Below are positions 34,998 through 43,453 of a stretch of 64,000 nt of DNA, in pieces. Numbering within the stretch: the stretch's first letter is position 1; each line of letters begins with the position of its first letter. Under the pieces are notes generated by a model that saw only the letters and a list, made by a program, of their open reading frames with translations, made no database searches and was not told the DNA's origin. The stretch is from positions 1 through 64,000 of the forward strand of contig JAUQXK010000100.1 in NCBI GenBank assembly GCA_030834695.1. Direction: 5' to 3'. The stretch is from Desulfobacterales bacterium. GTDB lineage: Bacteria > Desulfobacterota > Desulfobacteria > Desulfobacterales > SpSt-501. Made by a program: the position numbers and the translations under genes.

Positions 34998-35914
34998 AGG
35001 GACTGAATCTTGCCGAGGCATACTACCGTGAGGTCGGGCGGCCGATGATCCGCGAGCGCTTTGCGGAATGCGAGGATCGGCTGGCGGTCGGGTTGGCCGG
35101 CCCCGGCTCGGAATGCTTCGGGTTCGACGACGAGATCTCGCGGGATCATGACTGGGGGCCGGCCTTCTGCCTTTGGCTCACCGATGACGACTTCCTCCAG
35201 ATCGGGGACAGGTTGCAGCAGGCCTACCTGGAACTGCCGCCGACCTTCATGGGCTTCGGTCCCCGGCAGCCCAGCCTCGGCGAAGAGTGGCGCGTGGGCG
35301 CGAGCCGCACGTCGGACTTCTTCAGGCACTTCACCGGGCTCGGCCGTCCGCCCGCAACCCCCCAGGAATGGCTGCGGATACCCGAACCCAACCTGGCCGC
35401 CTGCACCAACGGCAAGGTGTTCTGCGATCCGCTGGGTGATTTTTCCCGGTGGCGGCAGATCCTGCTGGACTACTATCCCGAGGATGTCCGGCTCAAAAAA
35501 ATCGCCTCCCTGTGCATCACCATCGCCCAGACCGGCCAGTACAATTTCGCCCGATCCATGCGGCGCGGGGAATTGTTTTCAGCGTCCTACTCCGTGGTGA
35601 AGTTCTGCGCGGACGCGATCGCGATGGTTTTTCTGCTCAATCGGCGTTACGCTCCGTTCTACAAGTGGCTGCACCGCGCGGTGCGGGGCCTCCCGCTGCT
35701 GGGACGTGAAGTTCACGAGCGCGTCGGCGCCCTTCTGAAAGCCGCCGAACCGGAGCAACAGGAGGAGATCATGGAGGCCGTTTCCGTTCTGCTGGCGGAT
35801 GAGCTTCGGCGGCAGGGGCTGTCCGATTCGGCGAGCGATTTTCTGCTCGACCACGCCGCGCGGGTGCAGGCGAATATCACCGATGCCAGACTGAGGCAGC
35901 GCCTGAGTGCATAA
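34994..35914 (+). CDS. DUF4037 protein (nucleotidyltransferase-like)
   Basis: 306 aa. GPGSECFGFDDEISRDHDWG near residues 36-55 has the Gly-Ser plus spaced-acidic pattern of nucleotidyltransferase-fold enzymes and matches DUF4037. The rest is mostly helical, ending in a C-terminal region with FNAR-like basic patches (YNFARSMRRGE). It is translationally coupled to the TPR gene, and a DUF4125 gene follows after 176 bp of repeats. The target of any nucleotidyl transfer is unknown. Confidence 0.82.
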   Translation: MKGLNLAEAYYREVGRPMIRERFAECEDRLAVGLAGPGSECFGFDDEISRDHDWGPAFCLWLTDDDFLQIGDRLQQAYLELPPTFMGFGPRQPSLGEEWRVGASRTSDFFRHFTGLGRPPATPQEWLRIPEPNLAACTNGKVFCDPLGDFSRWRQILLDYYPEDVRLKKIASLCITIAQTGQYNFARSMRRGELFSASYSVVKFCADAIAMVFLLNRRYAPFYKWLHRAVRGLPLLGREVHERVGALLKAAEPEQQEEIMEAVSVLLADELRRQGLSDSASDFLLDHAARVQANITDARLRQRLSA

Positions 35915-35916
35915 AA

Positions 35917-36075
35917 TTCAAGGGTTCAAGGGGCCGAGCGAAAGAAAGCGAAGGAAAAGGAACCAATTTTAGCCACTTTAAGCCGCGAGCCTCGAATGGC
36001 ACCTGTGGGAGCGGCATTTTGCCGCGATTCCGAATCGAGGCGGGACGCCTCTCCCACTTGACCCCTCGGTCCTCT
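35917..36075. repeat. composite repeat: TCAAGGGG-type element around a REP-like palindrome
   Basis: The outer part (TTCAAGGGTTCAAGGGG at the left; CACTTGACCCCTCGG at the right) belongs to the family also seen at 58191, 59385 and 63631. Inside it, 36005-36057 is a palindrome with arms GTGGGAG/CTCCCAC and two inner stems (GCGGCA/TGCCGC, GAGGCG/CGCCTC), as in REP elements. Confidence 0.7.
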
Positions 36076-36090
36076 ACCATTGGTGACGCC

Positions 36091-36669
36091 ATGACCGAAA
36101 GAGAACGCATCATCGAAGCCATCCTGGAGATCGAGCTCCGGATGTTCCTCACCGTGAACCCCATGCAGACCAGCGGGTGCCAGGAATACCCTGAGAGCTT
36201 CAAGCTGCACCGCCGCGCGCAGTTCCACCCCTGGTCGGAAGAGGCGCTCGGCAGCTACCTCGAAGACCTGCACGAGGCCCAGGAGCGCGGAGACAATCTC
36301 ATGCGCCGGAAGTACGCCCGCATGCAGGGCCTGCTGCCGCCCGCGGGCGGCAGCTCGATCATCGAGGAGATCGTGCGGTTGAAGATGGACTGGCAGCGCG
36401 CGATGTTCCGGGACTACCCCGCCGTCATGAGCGGCGCACGACCGCTCACGGACGAGAACACCCAGGCGCAGATGACCTCGTTCGAGACCTATGCGCGCGG
36501 GGAACTCGAAACTTACTCCGAGCGCACCCTGAAGCTGCTGCACCGCGACCTGCTGGCCATGCAGGCGCGCGGGGAGAGCCTGTCGGAAAAGGTATACGAC
36601 CACCTCGTGCGGGCGAGCGGCTACGCGTCGTTGGAGGATGCGGAGACGAAGTTGAAAGTCCGGGGTTGA
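36091..36669 (+). CDS. DUF4125 family protein
   Basis: 192 aa from the ATG at 36091. EIELRMFLTVNP, then PESFKLHRRAQFHPWSEEAL, then NLMRRKYARM match DUF4125, a family known to occur beside DUF4037. It is mostly alpha-helical and probably cytosolic, with no catalytic motif that I recognise. The upstream repeat probably was inserted into an originally tighter TPR-DUF4037-DUF4125 operon. Confidence 0.8.
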   Translation: MTERERIIEAILEIELRMFLTVNPMQTSGCQEYPESFKLHRRAQFHPWSEEALGSYLEDLHEAQERGDNLMRRKYARMQGLLPPAGGSSIIEEIVRLKMDWQRAMFRDYPAVMSGARPLTDENTQAQMTSFETYARGELETYSERTLKLLHRDLLAMQARGESLSEKVYDHLVRASGYASLEDAETKLKVRG

Positions 36670-37140
36670 GGGTTACAGAGTTGAAGGATTATAGCCGGAC
36701 TTATAAACGGTCTCATAATTGTCTGGACCTATCGTTCGGAAATCTCCCCCGGCCCCTCTTTTCCAAAGAGGGGAGACCTTGAAAAAGGGAGGTCAGGAGG
36801 GATTTACGGTTATCCATTCAGTTCAATTTTGAAACCGTTTGTAAGTTGCGCTTACGCAATTCAGATGCAGCTATCCCCGTTAGGGCGGCAGGTATAAAGT
36901 CCAAGATTATGATTAAATCGATCAAAATATGACTCGTATATCTGTATCATGCAGAATAAATAATTGTTACATACAGTCTGTCACAAACGCAGGAATATAG
37001 AGAATTGAGTTTCTTGGTGATACTTTCAACGGGATAGGTATGAGCGGCGGCCCATGCCTCGCTGGTCGATTCTACCTCTCGCTGTCCACTCGATGCCTTT
37101 GTTGATGGATTCTTTCGTTGCACCGCAAAATTCCATGTAC
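36670..37140. other. 471-bp intergenic region with a CCCCCGGCCCCTC-type hairpin
   Basis: It contains copy 2 of the hairpin repeat family, with arms 36753-36761 and 36765-36773. The rest is AT-richer than the flanks, with no convincing gene. It marks the left edge of the accessory stretch that ends near 39.4 kb. Confidence 0.55.
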
Positions 37141-37386
37141 CTATATGGTCTTCCCCTTAACCGGCCACTTGATCTGAAATTCCAGTTCCTCCTCAGATGA
37201 TCCGCGTTCGTGTTCGATGCTGATGCTGGCAGTCGGCGGTATTGAGATTTTTTCCCCTGCCATTTGTATTTGGAAGCGCTTGCCCTTCTCAATGCAGTCA
37301 GCCAGCCGCCGTAGCTTGGCAACAAACTGTTCATTTGAATACTCTTTTTCGATATCACGCTTTGCCTTCTTCTTTCCAGTTGCCAT
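37141..37386 (-). CDS. amphi-Trp domain protein
   Basis: 81 aa from the ATG at 37386, with AAAGGAG before it; an upstream in-frame start at 37404 is less likely. The pattern FQIQMAGEKISIPPTA followed by SEEELEFQIKWPVK matches the amphi-Trp domain, a short beta domain named for its alternating hydrophobics and Trp. Function unknown. It lies in the AT-richer stretch. Confidence 0.8.
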   Translation of the reverse strand: MATGKKKAKRDIEKEYSNEQFVAKLRRLADCIEKGKRFQIQMAGEKISIPPTASISIEHERGSSEEELEFQIKWPVKGKTI

Positions 37387-37446
37387 TACGCAATCTCCTT
37401 TCATTCGGAGATAGATTGTCCCAACAGGACCATTAAGGCCGGCGTT

Positions 37447-38001
37447 TCATTTCTCATAATGGACTTTTTTGATCATCACCTTGGAAACCACCTCGAAACC
37501 ATTCTTCTCGAAAAAATCATGAGCATCTTCGTTGGTAATCCCGCTTTCAAGAAACAGATCAACCGCCTTCATTTCTGCTGCTTGTAGTTCTACCCAGTTC
37601 AAAATCTCCTTTCCATAGCCATTCCCGCGTTTTTTTTGGTCAACCACAAGGTCTTCGATGACGACATGAGGGTTATTTGCCTTTAAATGGATTCCTATGA
37701 CCACTATCCCGAGGATTAGGCCTTCATGTCTTGCCACTGCGACCCGTCGACCTTCACGGACATTTCCGCGCGTCTTTATTGCGCCCTTGAACTCATCAAG
37801 CAGCACCTCGCGGAATTTAGGGCTCCATCTGCGGGAATCGATCGCACGCCCACACTGAATTTCGCTATACGAAATATATGCAGGCGTGACGTTTACTACG
37901 AAAAAATCGGTCAATTCTTTTGCGATATCTCGGTCTGTTTCCCAGCTAATACTTAGTTTCATCGATGATTGTTTTTCTTGCATTGTTTTCTTGAATGGCA
38001 T
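37447..38001 (-). CDS. GNAT family N-acetyltransferase
   Basis: 184 aa. The acetyl-CoA motif is VEDLVVDQKKRGNGYGKEIL (motif A, R/Q-x-x-G-x-G/A form), followed by LFLESGITNEDAHDFFEKNG and a terminal strand, as in single-domain GNATs. The start is uncertain, because an in-frame ATG at 37962 is possible and neither has an RBS. Composition is AT-richer than the core genes, suggesting acquisition. Acceptor unknown. Confidence 0.85.
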   Translation of the reverse strand: MPFKKTMQEKQSSMKLSISWETDRDIAKELTDFFVVNVTPAYISYSEIQCGRAIDSRRWSPKFREVLLDEFKGAIKTRGNVREGRRVAVARHEGLILGIVVIGIHLKANNPHVVIEDLVVDQKKRGNGYGKEILNWVELQAAEMKAVDLFLESGITNEDAHDFFEKNGFEVVSKVMIKKVHYEK

Positions 38002-38165
38002 GCTTTTTCAGATGGTTTTCATGATACACTTTAATTGAGTCTACTCTTACTTTTTCTCACTTCTTTCAAAGATGGGCAAGAGCGTAAGAGTTATTCGTCA
38101 TGCACAGACATCCCAAAAAAGTTCCTTTAAATTGAACAATTTCACCAATTCGGCGCTTCGGTTAT

Positions 38166-38366
38166 TTGTCGGATTATCTGTCAGCTATCCAACAATTCAA
38201 AATCATTGCAGATTTATTTCATATATCCTATTCTTACCTCGGCCGACCCGTTCATGTCAAACCCAAATCGAACCTTCTCCCATCCCAATTGCCTGGGTTA
38301 GATGGCGTCAACCTCACGTTTTGAGAAACCAGATATGGTGCCCTTCGCTGTCAGCACATGCAGTTT
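38166..38366. repeat. diverged direct repeat, copy A (about 200 bp)
   Basis: Matches 39225-39416 in the same orientation. Conserved blocks are at the left end (TGTCGGAT), in the middle (AATCATT then ATATCCTA against ATATCCTA) and at the right end (TTCGCTGTCAG against GTCGCTGTCAG, and CACGTTTT in both), with a variable centre. It lies at the 3' side of the methyltransferase gene. The rest of the 38002-38418 gap has no recognised gene. Confidence 0.6.
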
Positions 38367-38418
38367 GACCCGTCTATAAAAAGCGGATGATACGTTGGAG
38401 AAATAAACGATTTGGATG

Positions 38419-39171
38419 CTAACCTAATTTTCTGGCAATATATACACCATAGCTGTAATGTGCTTTGTATTTCTCATACATAGCGATTTCATTTTTTTCG
38501 TTATCTACTATTGCTTGTGCTTTTTCGCTTTTATCGTTCCGCTTAAGAAACGTTCCAAAACTGTCCTGTATGGGCCGATAATAATTATCCACCCAGCAGT
38601 GCTCCGGTAAAACAAAGTAGGCAACCGGAAAATAGCCGTTCTTTTCCAGAACACCTATCTTTGCGGATGCTGTGCCTATTTCTGGATATTCGTTTTGCCA
38701 ATATTCCTGAAGTTCCGACGGACGTCTATCAGTTAGCCAAGTAATTTCCGATACGACCAGCATTCCACCAATTTTCAGAAAACGCTTCCAGTCTTTAACT
38801 CCCTTTTCAAAACCGATGTTATATATCGCTCCTTCAGACCAGATAACGTCATATTCCTCATCGCCAAATGGTAGCTTGTCCATTGAGCAGGCGAGAGTAG
38901 ATATTTTTTCAGTCAGGCTCAGGTGTTTGGCGTTGGCTTCAAGTATTTCGAGAAATTCAGGCAGAAAGTCCACTGCTGTAATCTTGGCATTCAGCAAGCG
39001 GGCAAGCAACAGGGCGGAAGATCCCGTACCGCAGCCGATATCAGCAATCTTTAGAGGAACTGACGAGTCTATCATGGCCAGGCCGACAGCCTTTTCCGTC
39101 TCTGCATCCCCGCCGGGACCCTGCCGTTTTGCTCTTTTATGCAAATCTATTAGAAGCTGATAATCGTCCAT
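38419..39171 (-). CDS. class I SAM-dependent methyltransferase
   Basis: 250 aa. Motif I is IADIGCGTGSSALLLA (residues about 42-57), followed by VDFLPEFLE (motif II acidic residue) and LPFGDEEYDVIWSEGAIYNI (motif IV). The C-terminal third is specific and unrecognised. Small-molecule methylation is typical of this type. It is AT-richer than neighbours and lies between the two repeat copies, so it may be a transferred gene. Confidence 0.9.
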   Translation of the reverse strand: MDDYQLLIDLHKRAKRQGPGGDAETEKAVGLAMIDSSVPLKIADIGCGTGSSALLLARLLNAKITAVDFLPEFLEILEANAKHLSLTEKISTLACSMDKLPFGDEEYDVIWSEGAIYNIGFEKGVKDWKRFLKIGGMLVVSEITWLTDRRPSELQEYWQNEYPEIGTASAKIGVLEKNGYFPVAYFVLPEHCWVDNYYRPIQDSFGTFLKRNDKSEKAQAIVDNEKNEIAMYEKYKAHYSYGVYIARKLG

Positions 39172-39224
39172 TGATAAGCCCTTTGATAGATTGAGAGTAT
39201 CTCAAAGCCCTTCGAGATGCATAT

Positions 39225-39416
39225 ATGTCGGATGAAATTACATTGCCCCGACAGTTCTAAATCATTACAGGTTTTTTCATGATATCCTAACCTAATGTTA
39301 GCCAAATTTGCCAGCTCTTTAAAGTCCAAACTGGACCGCTTTGGCAGGTTATATCGCTATTCAACTCCACGTTTTCGGAAATCTGATATGATGCCCGTCG
39401 CTGTCAGTAGCTGCGG
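39225..39416. repeat. diverged direct repeat, copy B (about 190 bp)
   Basis: Partner of 38166-38366, ending 12 bp before the 3' end of the esterase gene. The two copies enclose the methyltransferase gene. Confidence 0.6.
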
Positions 39417-39428
39417 AATATCGGCGAC

Positions 39429-40469
39429 TCAATTCCGCTGGGTGATGAATTTTTCCCAGAACCGAACGGCGTCCGCGATCCAGCCTTCGGCGCTGGTCCC
39501 GGTGCCTGGCCCGAAGCCATGCCCCAGATTTTTATACTTATGGTACTCCACCTCTGCTCCTGCGCTGCGCAAGGCCGCAATTCGCCTTTCCATCGACGAC
39601 GGCGGCGCGATTCCGTCCTGTTCGCCGACCACGACGAAGGTTGGAGGCTCAGCGGAGGAGCGATCTGAATGGGCAGTGTAGGCCATCACGATGGCTGCCG
39701 GTTTCGGTAGCATGTCGCCGCCGTGGGCGGCAACTCCGTGCGAACCGATGGCAGCCGCCATCCTCGCGCCGGCCGAGCTTCCCCATAGGGAGTAGTCCCC
39801 GGTGCCGACGCCGAGAGCCTTCGCGTTGCGGAAAATGTAGGCGATGGCTGCAGCCAGGTCCTCGGTGGCAACTGCGCCGCCAAAGCCCGCGCGATATCGC
39901 AGCACGAAAGCGTTGTAGCCCCTGGAGCTGATCTCTGTGGCATAGGGAAACCCTTCGTGGACGGAGCCGACATAGGAGAATCCGCCGCCGGGTGATATCA
40001 CGGCGAAGGGGGCACCGGGCTTGCCGCAGAAGAAGAACAGTCCGGTATTTTCGCGTGCGGGTTGCGCCTGCTTCTGTTCTTCACTGTAGAACGGGTAGAA
40101 CACGGCGTGACCGCTATTGACATCGTCGATCATGCGATTGAGCGCGCCGACCACCGTCTCGGGATCCACATGACTGTGATACGGCAGGAGTGAACCGATA
40201 TCGCTCAGGCGCATGGCTTCGTCATATCGACGACCATCCCATGGTAACAGCAGCCTCGCGAAACCGGCGAAAGCCGGGTGGCCGAGGAGGTTGCGTAGGC
40301 TGTCATCGACGTTCAAATGTCGGCTCCGACTTCCGCTGACTGTCCCTTTCCTTATCTCATCGCCTCGGCTGCCGGCGAGAGCATGGTCCTTCCCGTTCGC
40401 CTTGGTAAGCGAGGGCGTCCACACCAACAGGAGCAAAAGGCAAGCGGTTATCATCAAGCTGGACTTCAT
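39429..40469 (-). CDS. secreted alpha/beta-hydrolase (esterase-like)
   Basis: 346 aa with a signal peptide (residues about 1-24). Oxyanion motif SPGGGFSYV is at about 159, the nucleophile is S232 (GSSAGA), D285 is in VGEQDGIAPP and H317 in LGHGFG: a full Ser-Asp-His triad of the esterase/lipase (BD-FAE) type. It is probably periplasmic and cleaves esters of small or carbohydrate-linked substrates. Its start codon overlaps the stop of the upstream MFS gene (ATGA), so hydrolysis product and carrier are likely linked. Confidence 0.9.
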   Translation of the reverse strand: MKSSLMITACLLLLLVWTPSLTKANGKDHALAGSRGDEIRKGTVSGSRSRHLNVDDSLRNLLGHPAFAGFARLLLPWDGRRYDEAMRLSDIGSLLPYHSHVDPETVVGALNRMIDDVNSGHAVFYPFYSEEQKQAQPARENTGLFFFCGKPGAPFAVISPGGGFSYVGSVHEGFPYATEISSRGYNAFVLRYRAGFGGAVATEDLAAAIAYIFRNAKALGVGTGDYSLWGSSAGARMAAAIGSHGVAAHGGDMLPKPAAIVMAYTAHSDRSSAEPPTFVVVGEQDGIAPPSSMERRIAALRSAGAEVEYHKYKNLGHGFGPGTGTSAEGWIADAVRFWEKFITQRN

Positions 40470-41758
40470 TTGCCTCTACTTCTGTTTTTGAACGTTGACG
40501 GATAATTCTGCGGCTCAGCGCGGGCTTTAAAACCACGGTCCTTGGCATCAATTTTTTTCAGTGAGTGCGCCGCCCATATAGCCCCGAATCCCGGCAAGCC
40601 CAGGATTACGAAAGCCCATCCCCAGATAGGGTAGTATTCCTGCCCGAGTCCATGCGGGTTCGTCCAATCCAAAATGGCTCCGAAGACGACCGGCGAGACG
40701 GCGCCGGCTCCGAACCCGAAGAGGGATCTCAGTCCGAACGCGGACCCCAGGTATGAAGGCGTGACAACCTCGGTCAAGCCTACGGAAAGCACGGGGGAAT
40801 CTCCCAGGGCCGTGAAGGAATAGACGGCACCGATTACCAGAATGAGCAGGAAGGGAAGTTCGATGGTCCAGCCGAAGAAAAGCGAACAAACCGTGCTGAT
40901 GCCTGCCAAAACCATGATCACTCGGGCGCGTCCAACCCGATCGGACAGGGCGCCCATCGAAAACGACGCTACGAGGCCGGTTAGGTGGAATCCCGCGCTG
41001 ACATAAGCTCCGAGTCCGGCTGCGCTAACGGCGCCGGACCCTTTCCAGACCAGACATGCCGTCATGAAGGCCGGCGTCCAGGCCCACATCCCGATCAGCT
41101 CCCAGCAGTGAAAGGTATAGGCCGTGATCAGCAACATGGCCGGCTTGTTTTTCAGTACCTCTTTTCCGAAGCTCTGCTGTTTTTGGCGGGCCACAACCGT
41201 CTCACGGGTGTTTAGCAGGGTGATCCACGAAAGGACGCCGCCCACCATCGTCACGACGGCGGTTGCATGGAAGGCGAGTGTATATCCACCCAGGGGCAGC
41301 GTGAACCCGCTTAGCCCCAAAGACACGACGTAGCCGAACGAGGAACTTGCAATATAGCACCCGGTAGCCATCCCCCGTCTTTCCGAAGCGTAGCGTTCGG
41401 TGATCAGGATCAACCCCGTGGTGTAGCTTCCGCCCAGCGCGAGCCCAACCAGTGTGTAAAGGATCTGAGCCGACAGATATCCCCTCGCGAAAAAGGAGAA
41501 GGCCATTGTAAGCAAGCCCCCGCCGATTGTAGAAGAGATATAAAGAAATTTTGCTCCGATTCTGTCAGCCAGTGTGGAAATGACCAGAAGCGAGACGGCG
41601 TAACCGATCTGGTAGCCGCTGGAAATGGCGCCGGCTGTGGCTGCGGACATTTCCCACTCTCTCAGCAGGATGGGAAGGGCGGCGGAATAGACCATCGTCA
41701 CGGTCTGGCTCATGGCCCTTCCCAGACAAAGCCCTGCCAGCCACCAGTCAATTCTCAT
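40466..41758 (-). CDS. major facilitator superfamily carrier, coupled to the esterase gene
   Basis: 430 aa from the ATG at 41758 (a GTG 15 bp upstream is also possible). It has twelve membrane segments, TLADRIGAKFLY between segments 2 and 3 and ALSDRVGRARVI between 8 and 9. FHCWELIGMWAWTPAF links it to the MFS gene at 14.4-15.7 kb. It ends within the start codon of the esterase gene. The substrate is unknown, possibly the esterase product. Confidence 0.9.
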   Translation of the reverse strand: MRIDWWLAGLCLGRAMSQTVTMVYSAALPILLREWEMSAATAGAISSGYQIGYAVSLLVISTLADRIGAKFLYISSTIGGGLLTMAFSFFARGYLSAQILYTLVGLALGGSYTTGLILITERYASERRGMATGCYIASSSFGYVVSLGLSGFTLPLGGYTLAFHATAVVTMVGGVLSWITLLNTRETVVARQKQQSFGKEVLKNKPAMLLITAYTFHCWELIGMWAWTPAFMTACLVWKGSGAVSAAGLGAYVSAGFHLTGLVASFSMGALSDRVGRARVIMVLAGISTVCSLFFGWTIELPFLLILVIGAVYSFTALGDSPVLSVGLTEVVTPSYLGSAFGLRSLFGFGAGAVSPVVFGAILDWTNPHGLGQEYYPIWGWAFVILGLPGFGAIWAAHSLKKIDAKDRGFKARAEPQNYPSTFKNRSRGK

Positions 41759-41827
41759 GGCGTGGCAACCCACCGCTTAGAGCAGACTCCGGCTATCCGC
41801 CATGAGCGATGAGCTGCCTCATCCTTG

Positions 41828-42703
41828 CTATCCATGGTAGCGGATCAACCCTTCCTGAGCCACCGAGGCCACCAGGATGCCCTCGCGGTTGTAGACCTTT
41901 CCGAAGGCGAGGCCTCTGGCCTTGCCGGCGTTCGGGCTCTGCATGGCGTAGAGCAGCCACTCGTCCATCCGGAACGGGCGGTGAAACCACATGGCGTGGT
42001 CCAGGCTGGCCACCTGCATGGCCGGCTGCCAGAAGCTCTGGCCGTGGGGGTTCAGCGACGTCACCATCAGGCCGTAATCCGATGCGTACGCCAGCAGGTA
42101 CTGGTGGACGGCGGGGTCGTCCGGCATCGCGTCAATGGTCCTGATCCAGTTGTAGCGAACGGGGGGGCGCTTTTCCGGGGCAAACGGATTCATCGGATTG
42201 ACCGGACGGACTTCGATGGGCCTCCGGCACAGGAGCTTCTGGCGAAGGGGAGCGGGGATCTGGTCGGCGATCCGGTTGGCCAGCTCCAGCTCCGATGCCA
42301 GGCCCTCGGGCCCGGGGGCGGGCGGCGCCGGGTCCTGATGGTCGAAGCCCGGCTCGTCGATCTGAAACGAAGCCGACATGGTGAAAATCGCCCGGCCCCT
42401 CTGCACGGCCACCACCCGGCGGGTGGTGAAGCTCTTGCCGTCGCGGATGCAGTCGACGTTGTAGACGATGGGCCTGGTGACGTCCCCCGGGCGCAGAAAA
42501 TAGGCGTGCAGGCTGTGGGCGCGTCGTTCGGGCGGCACGGTCTGGTAGGCGGCCGAAAGCGCCTGCCCCAGCACCTGGCCGCCGTAGACATTGCCGAATC
42601 CCAAGTCCTGGCTCTGGCCCCGGAAAATGTTCTCCTCGATCGACTCCAGCTTCAAAAGCTCCAGCAGTTCCTGCAAAACGTTGCCATCGGAACAGGTATC
42701 CAT
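41828..42703 (-). CDS. tesB: acyl-CoA thioesterase II
   Basis: 291 aa from the ATG at 42703, the start that aligns with E. coli TesB; a longer frame to 42757 is open. The double-hotdog fold shows IFRGQSQDLG, VYGGQVLGQALSAA, HSLHAYFLRPGD and DHAMWFHRPF. Catalytic residues correspond to D209, S233 (Thr in E. coli) and Q283. It hydrolyses acyl-CoA to free fatty acid. The Thr-to-Ser change is conservative. Confidence 0.93.
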   Translation of the reverse strand: MDTCSDGNVLQELLELLKLESIEENIFRGQSQDLGFGNVYGGQVLGQALSAAYQTVPPERRAHSLHAYFLRPGDVTRPIVYNVDCIRDGKSFTTRRVVAVQRGRAIFTMSASFQIDEPGFDHQDPAPPAPGPEGLASELELANRIADQIPAPLRQKLLCRRPIEVRPVNPMNPFAPEKRPPVRYNWIRTIDAMPDDPAVHQYLLAYASDYGLMVTSLNPHGQSFWQPAMQVASLDHAMWFHRPFRMDEWLLYAMQSPNAGKARGLAFGKVYNREGILVASVAQEGLIRYHG

Positions 42704-42883
42704 CACGGTGCATTTCTCCGTCGGCAGGTATTCATCGCCCTGAAGCAAGACCGTCATGCCGGGCGTGATCCGGCATCCAGAAAGCCACTGGATTCCGGGG
42801 TCTGCCGGAACGACGACGTAAAGACCATTATGAGGCGTCTAATAAAACCCTTAAACCATCTCGGGCAGTGGGGCGCTTAGATG

Positions 42884-43405
42884 CTATTTGTCGGCCCTGA
42901 CCAGGTGATCGGAAAAAAAATTCTGCCAAGGGCCGCATCCTCGAATAAAGGGCTGCATGATCGCCCGTTCGGCCTGGATCGTGTGGTTGAGATCATGTCC
43001 CGCCCATTCGTGCGCCATCTCTCCGAGCGTTACGATCCCCAACTCCTGGTGACGCGCTTTCCGGTCAAGTTCGTTGACCTGGATCCGGGACAGGGCCTGC
43101 AGGCTCTCGGAGCGCAGCCGTGCAAATTCAGCGGCAAGCTCCGGAGCGGACGGCTGAGTGCTCAGCTTCGTTCCCTGCTTGTTGGGGTCAAAGGCCGGAA
43201 AATCTTTTCCCTCCAAGAGGCATTGGAGCCGGAACTGAAAAATCCGCTCCGTGTCGATGAGGTGCTGTAAGCACTCCAAGGCAGACCACTGGCCCGGTGC
43301 AGGTGGCTGCGACATCAGTTCGACGGGCAGTTTTTCACTCAAACTTTGCCAATAGCCGGGGGTAGTGGTCAGCACCGAGCGAACCCATTGCATGATTTTT
43401 TCCAT
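42884..43405 (-). CDS. DinB-like (DinB_2) metal-binding helical protein
   Basis: 173 aa. It is a four-helix DinB-type protein with histidines in WSALECLQHLIDTE and HEWAGHDLNHTIQAE placed to form the usual three-His metal site. AAGG lies before the ATG. Roles in the family range from thiol-S-transferases (mycothiol or bacillithiol) to unknown stress functions; none can be chosen here. Confidence 0.88.
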   Translation of the reverse strand: MEKIMQWVRSVLTTTPGYWQSLSEKLPVELMSQPPAPGQWSALECLQHLIDTERIFQFRLQCLLEGKDFPAFDPNKQGTKLSTQPSAPELAAEFARLRSESLQALSRIQVNELDRKARHQELGIVTLGEMAHEWAGHDLNHTIQAERAIMQPFIRGCGPWQNFFSDHLVRADK

Positions 43406-43453
43406 AGACCCACCTTCCTGATATGAGCCAGCGTAACGTTGATGGCGGAGGTT

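Noticed and set aside
38166-39416. Definite integron cassette array
   Set aside because: Only one copy has acceptable attC core ends, the inner arms pair poorly by eye, and no integrase gene is in the window; kept only as a hypothesis.
36670-39428. Prophage or restriction system in the AT-richer stretch
   Set aside because: No integrase, phage structural or restriction genes are present; only small single-domain enzymes and an amphi-Trp protein.
41825-42880. 351-residue open frame opposite tesB
   Set aside because: Antisense to a clear thioesterase gene with conserved motifs; long frames like this are expected in GC-rich DNA.
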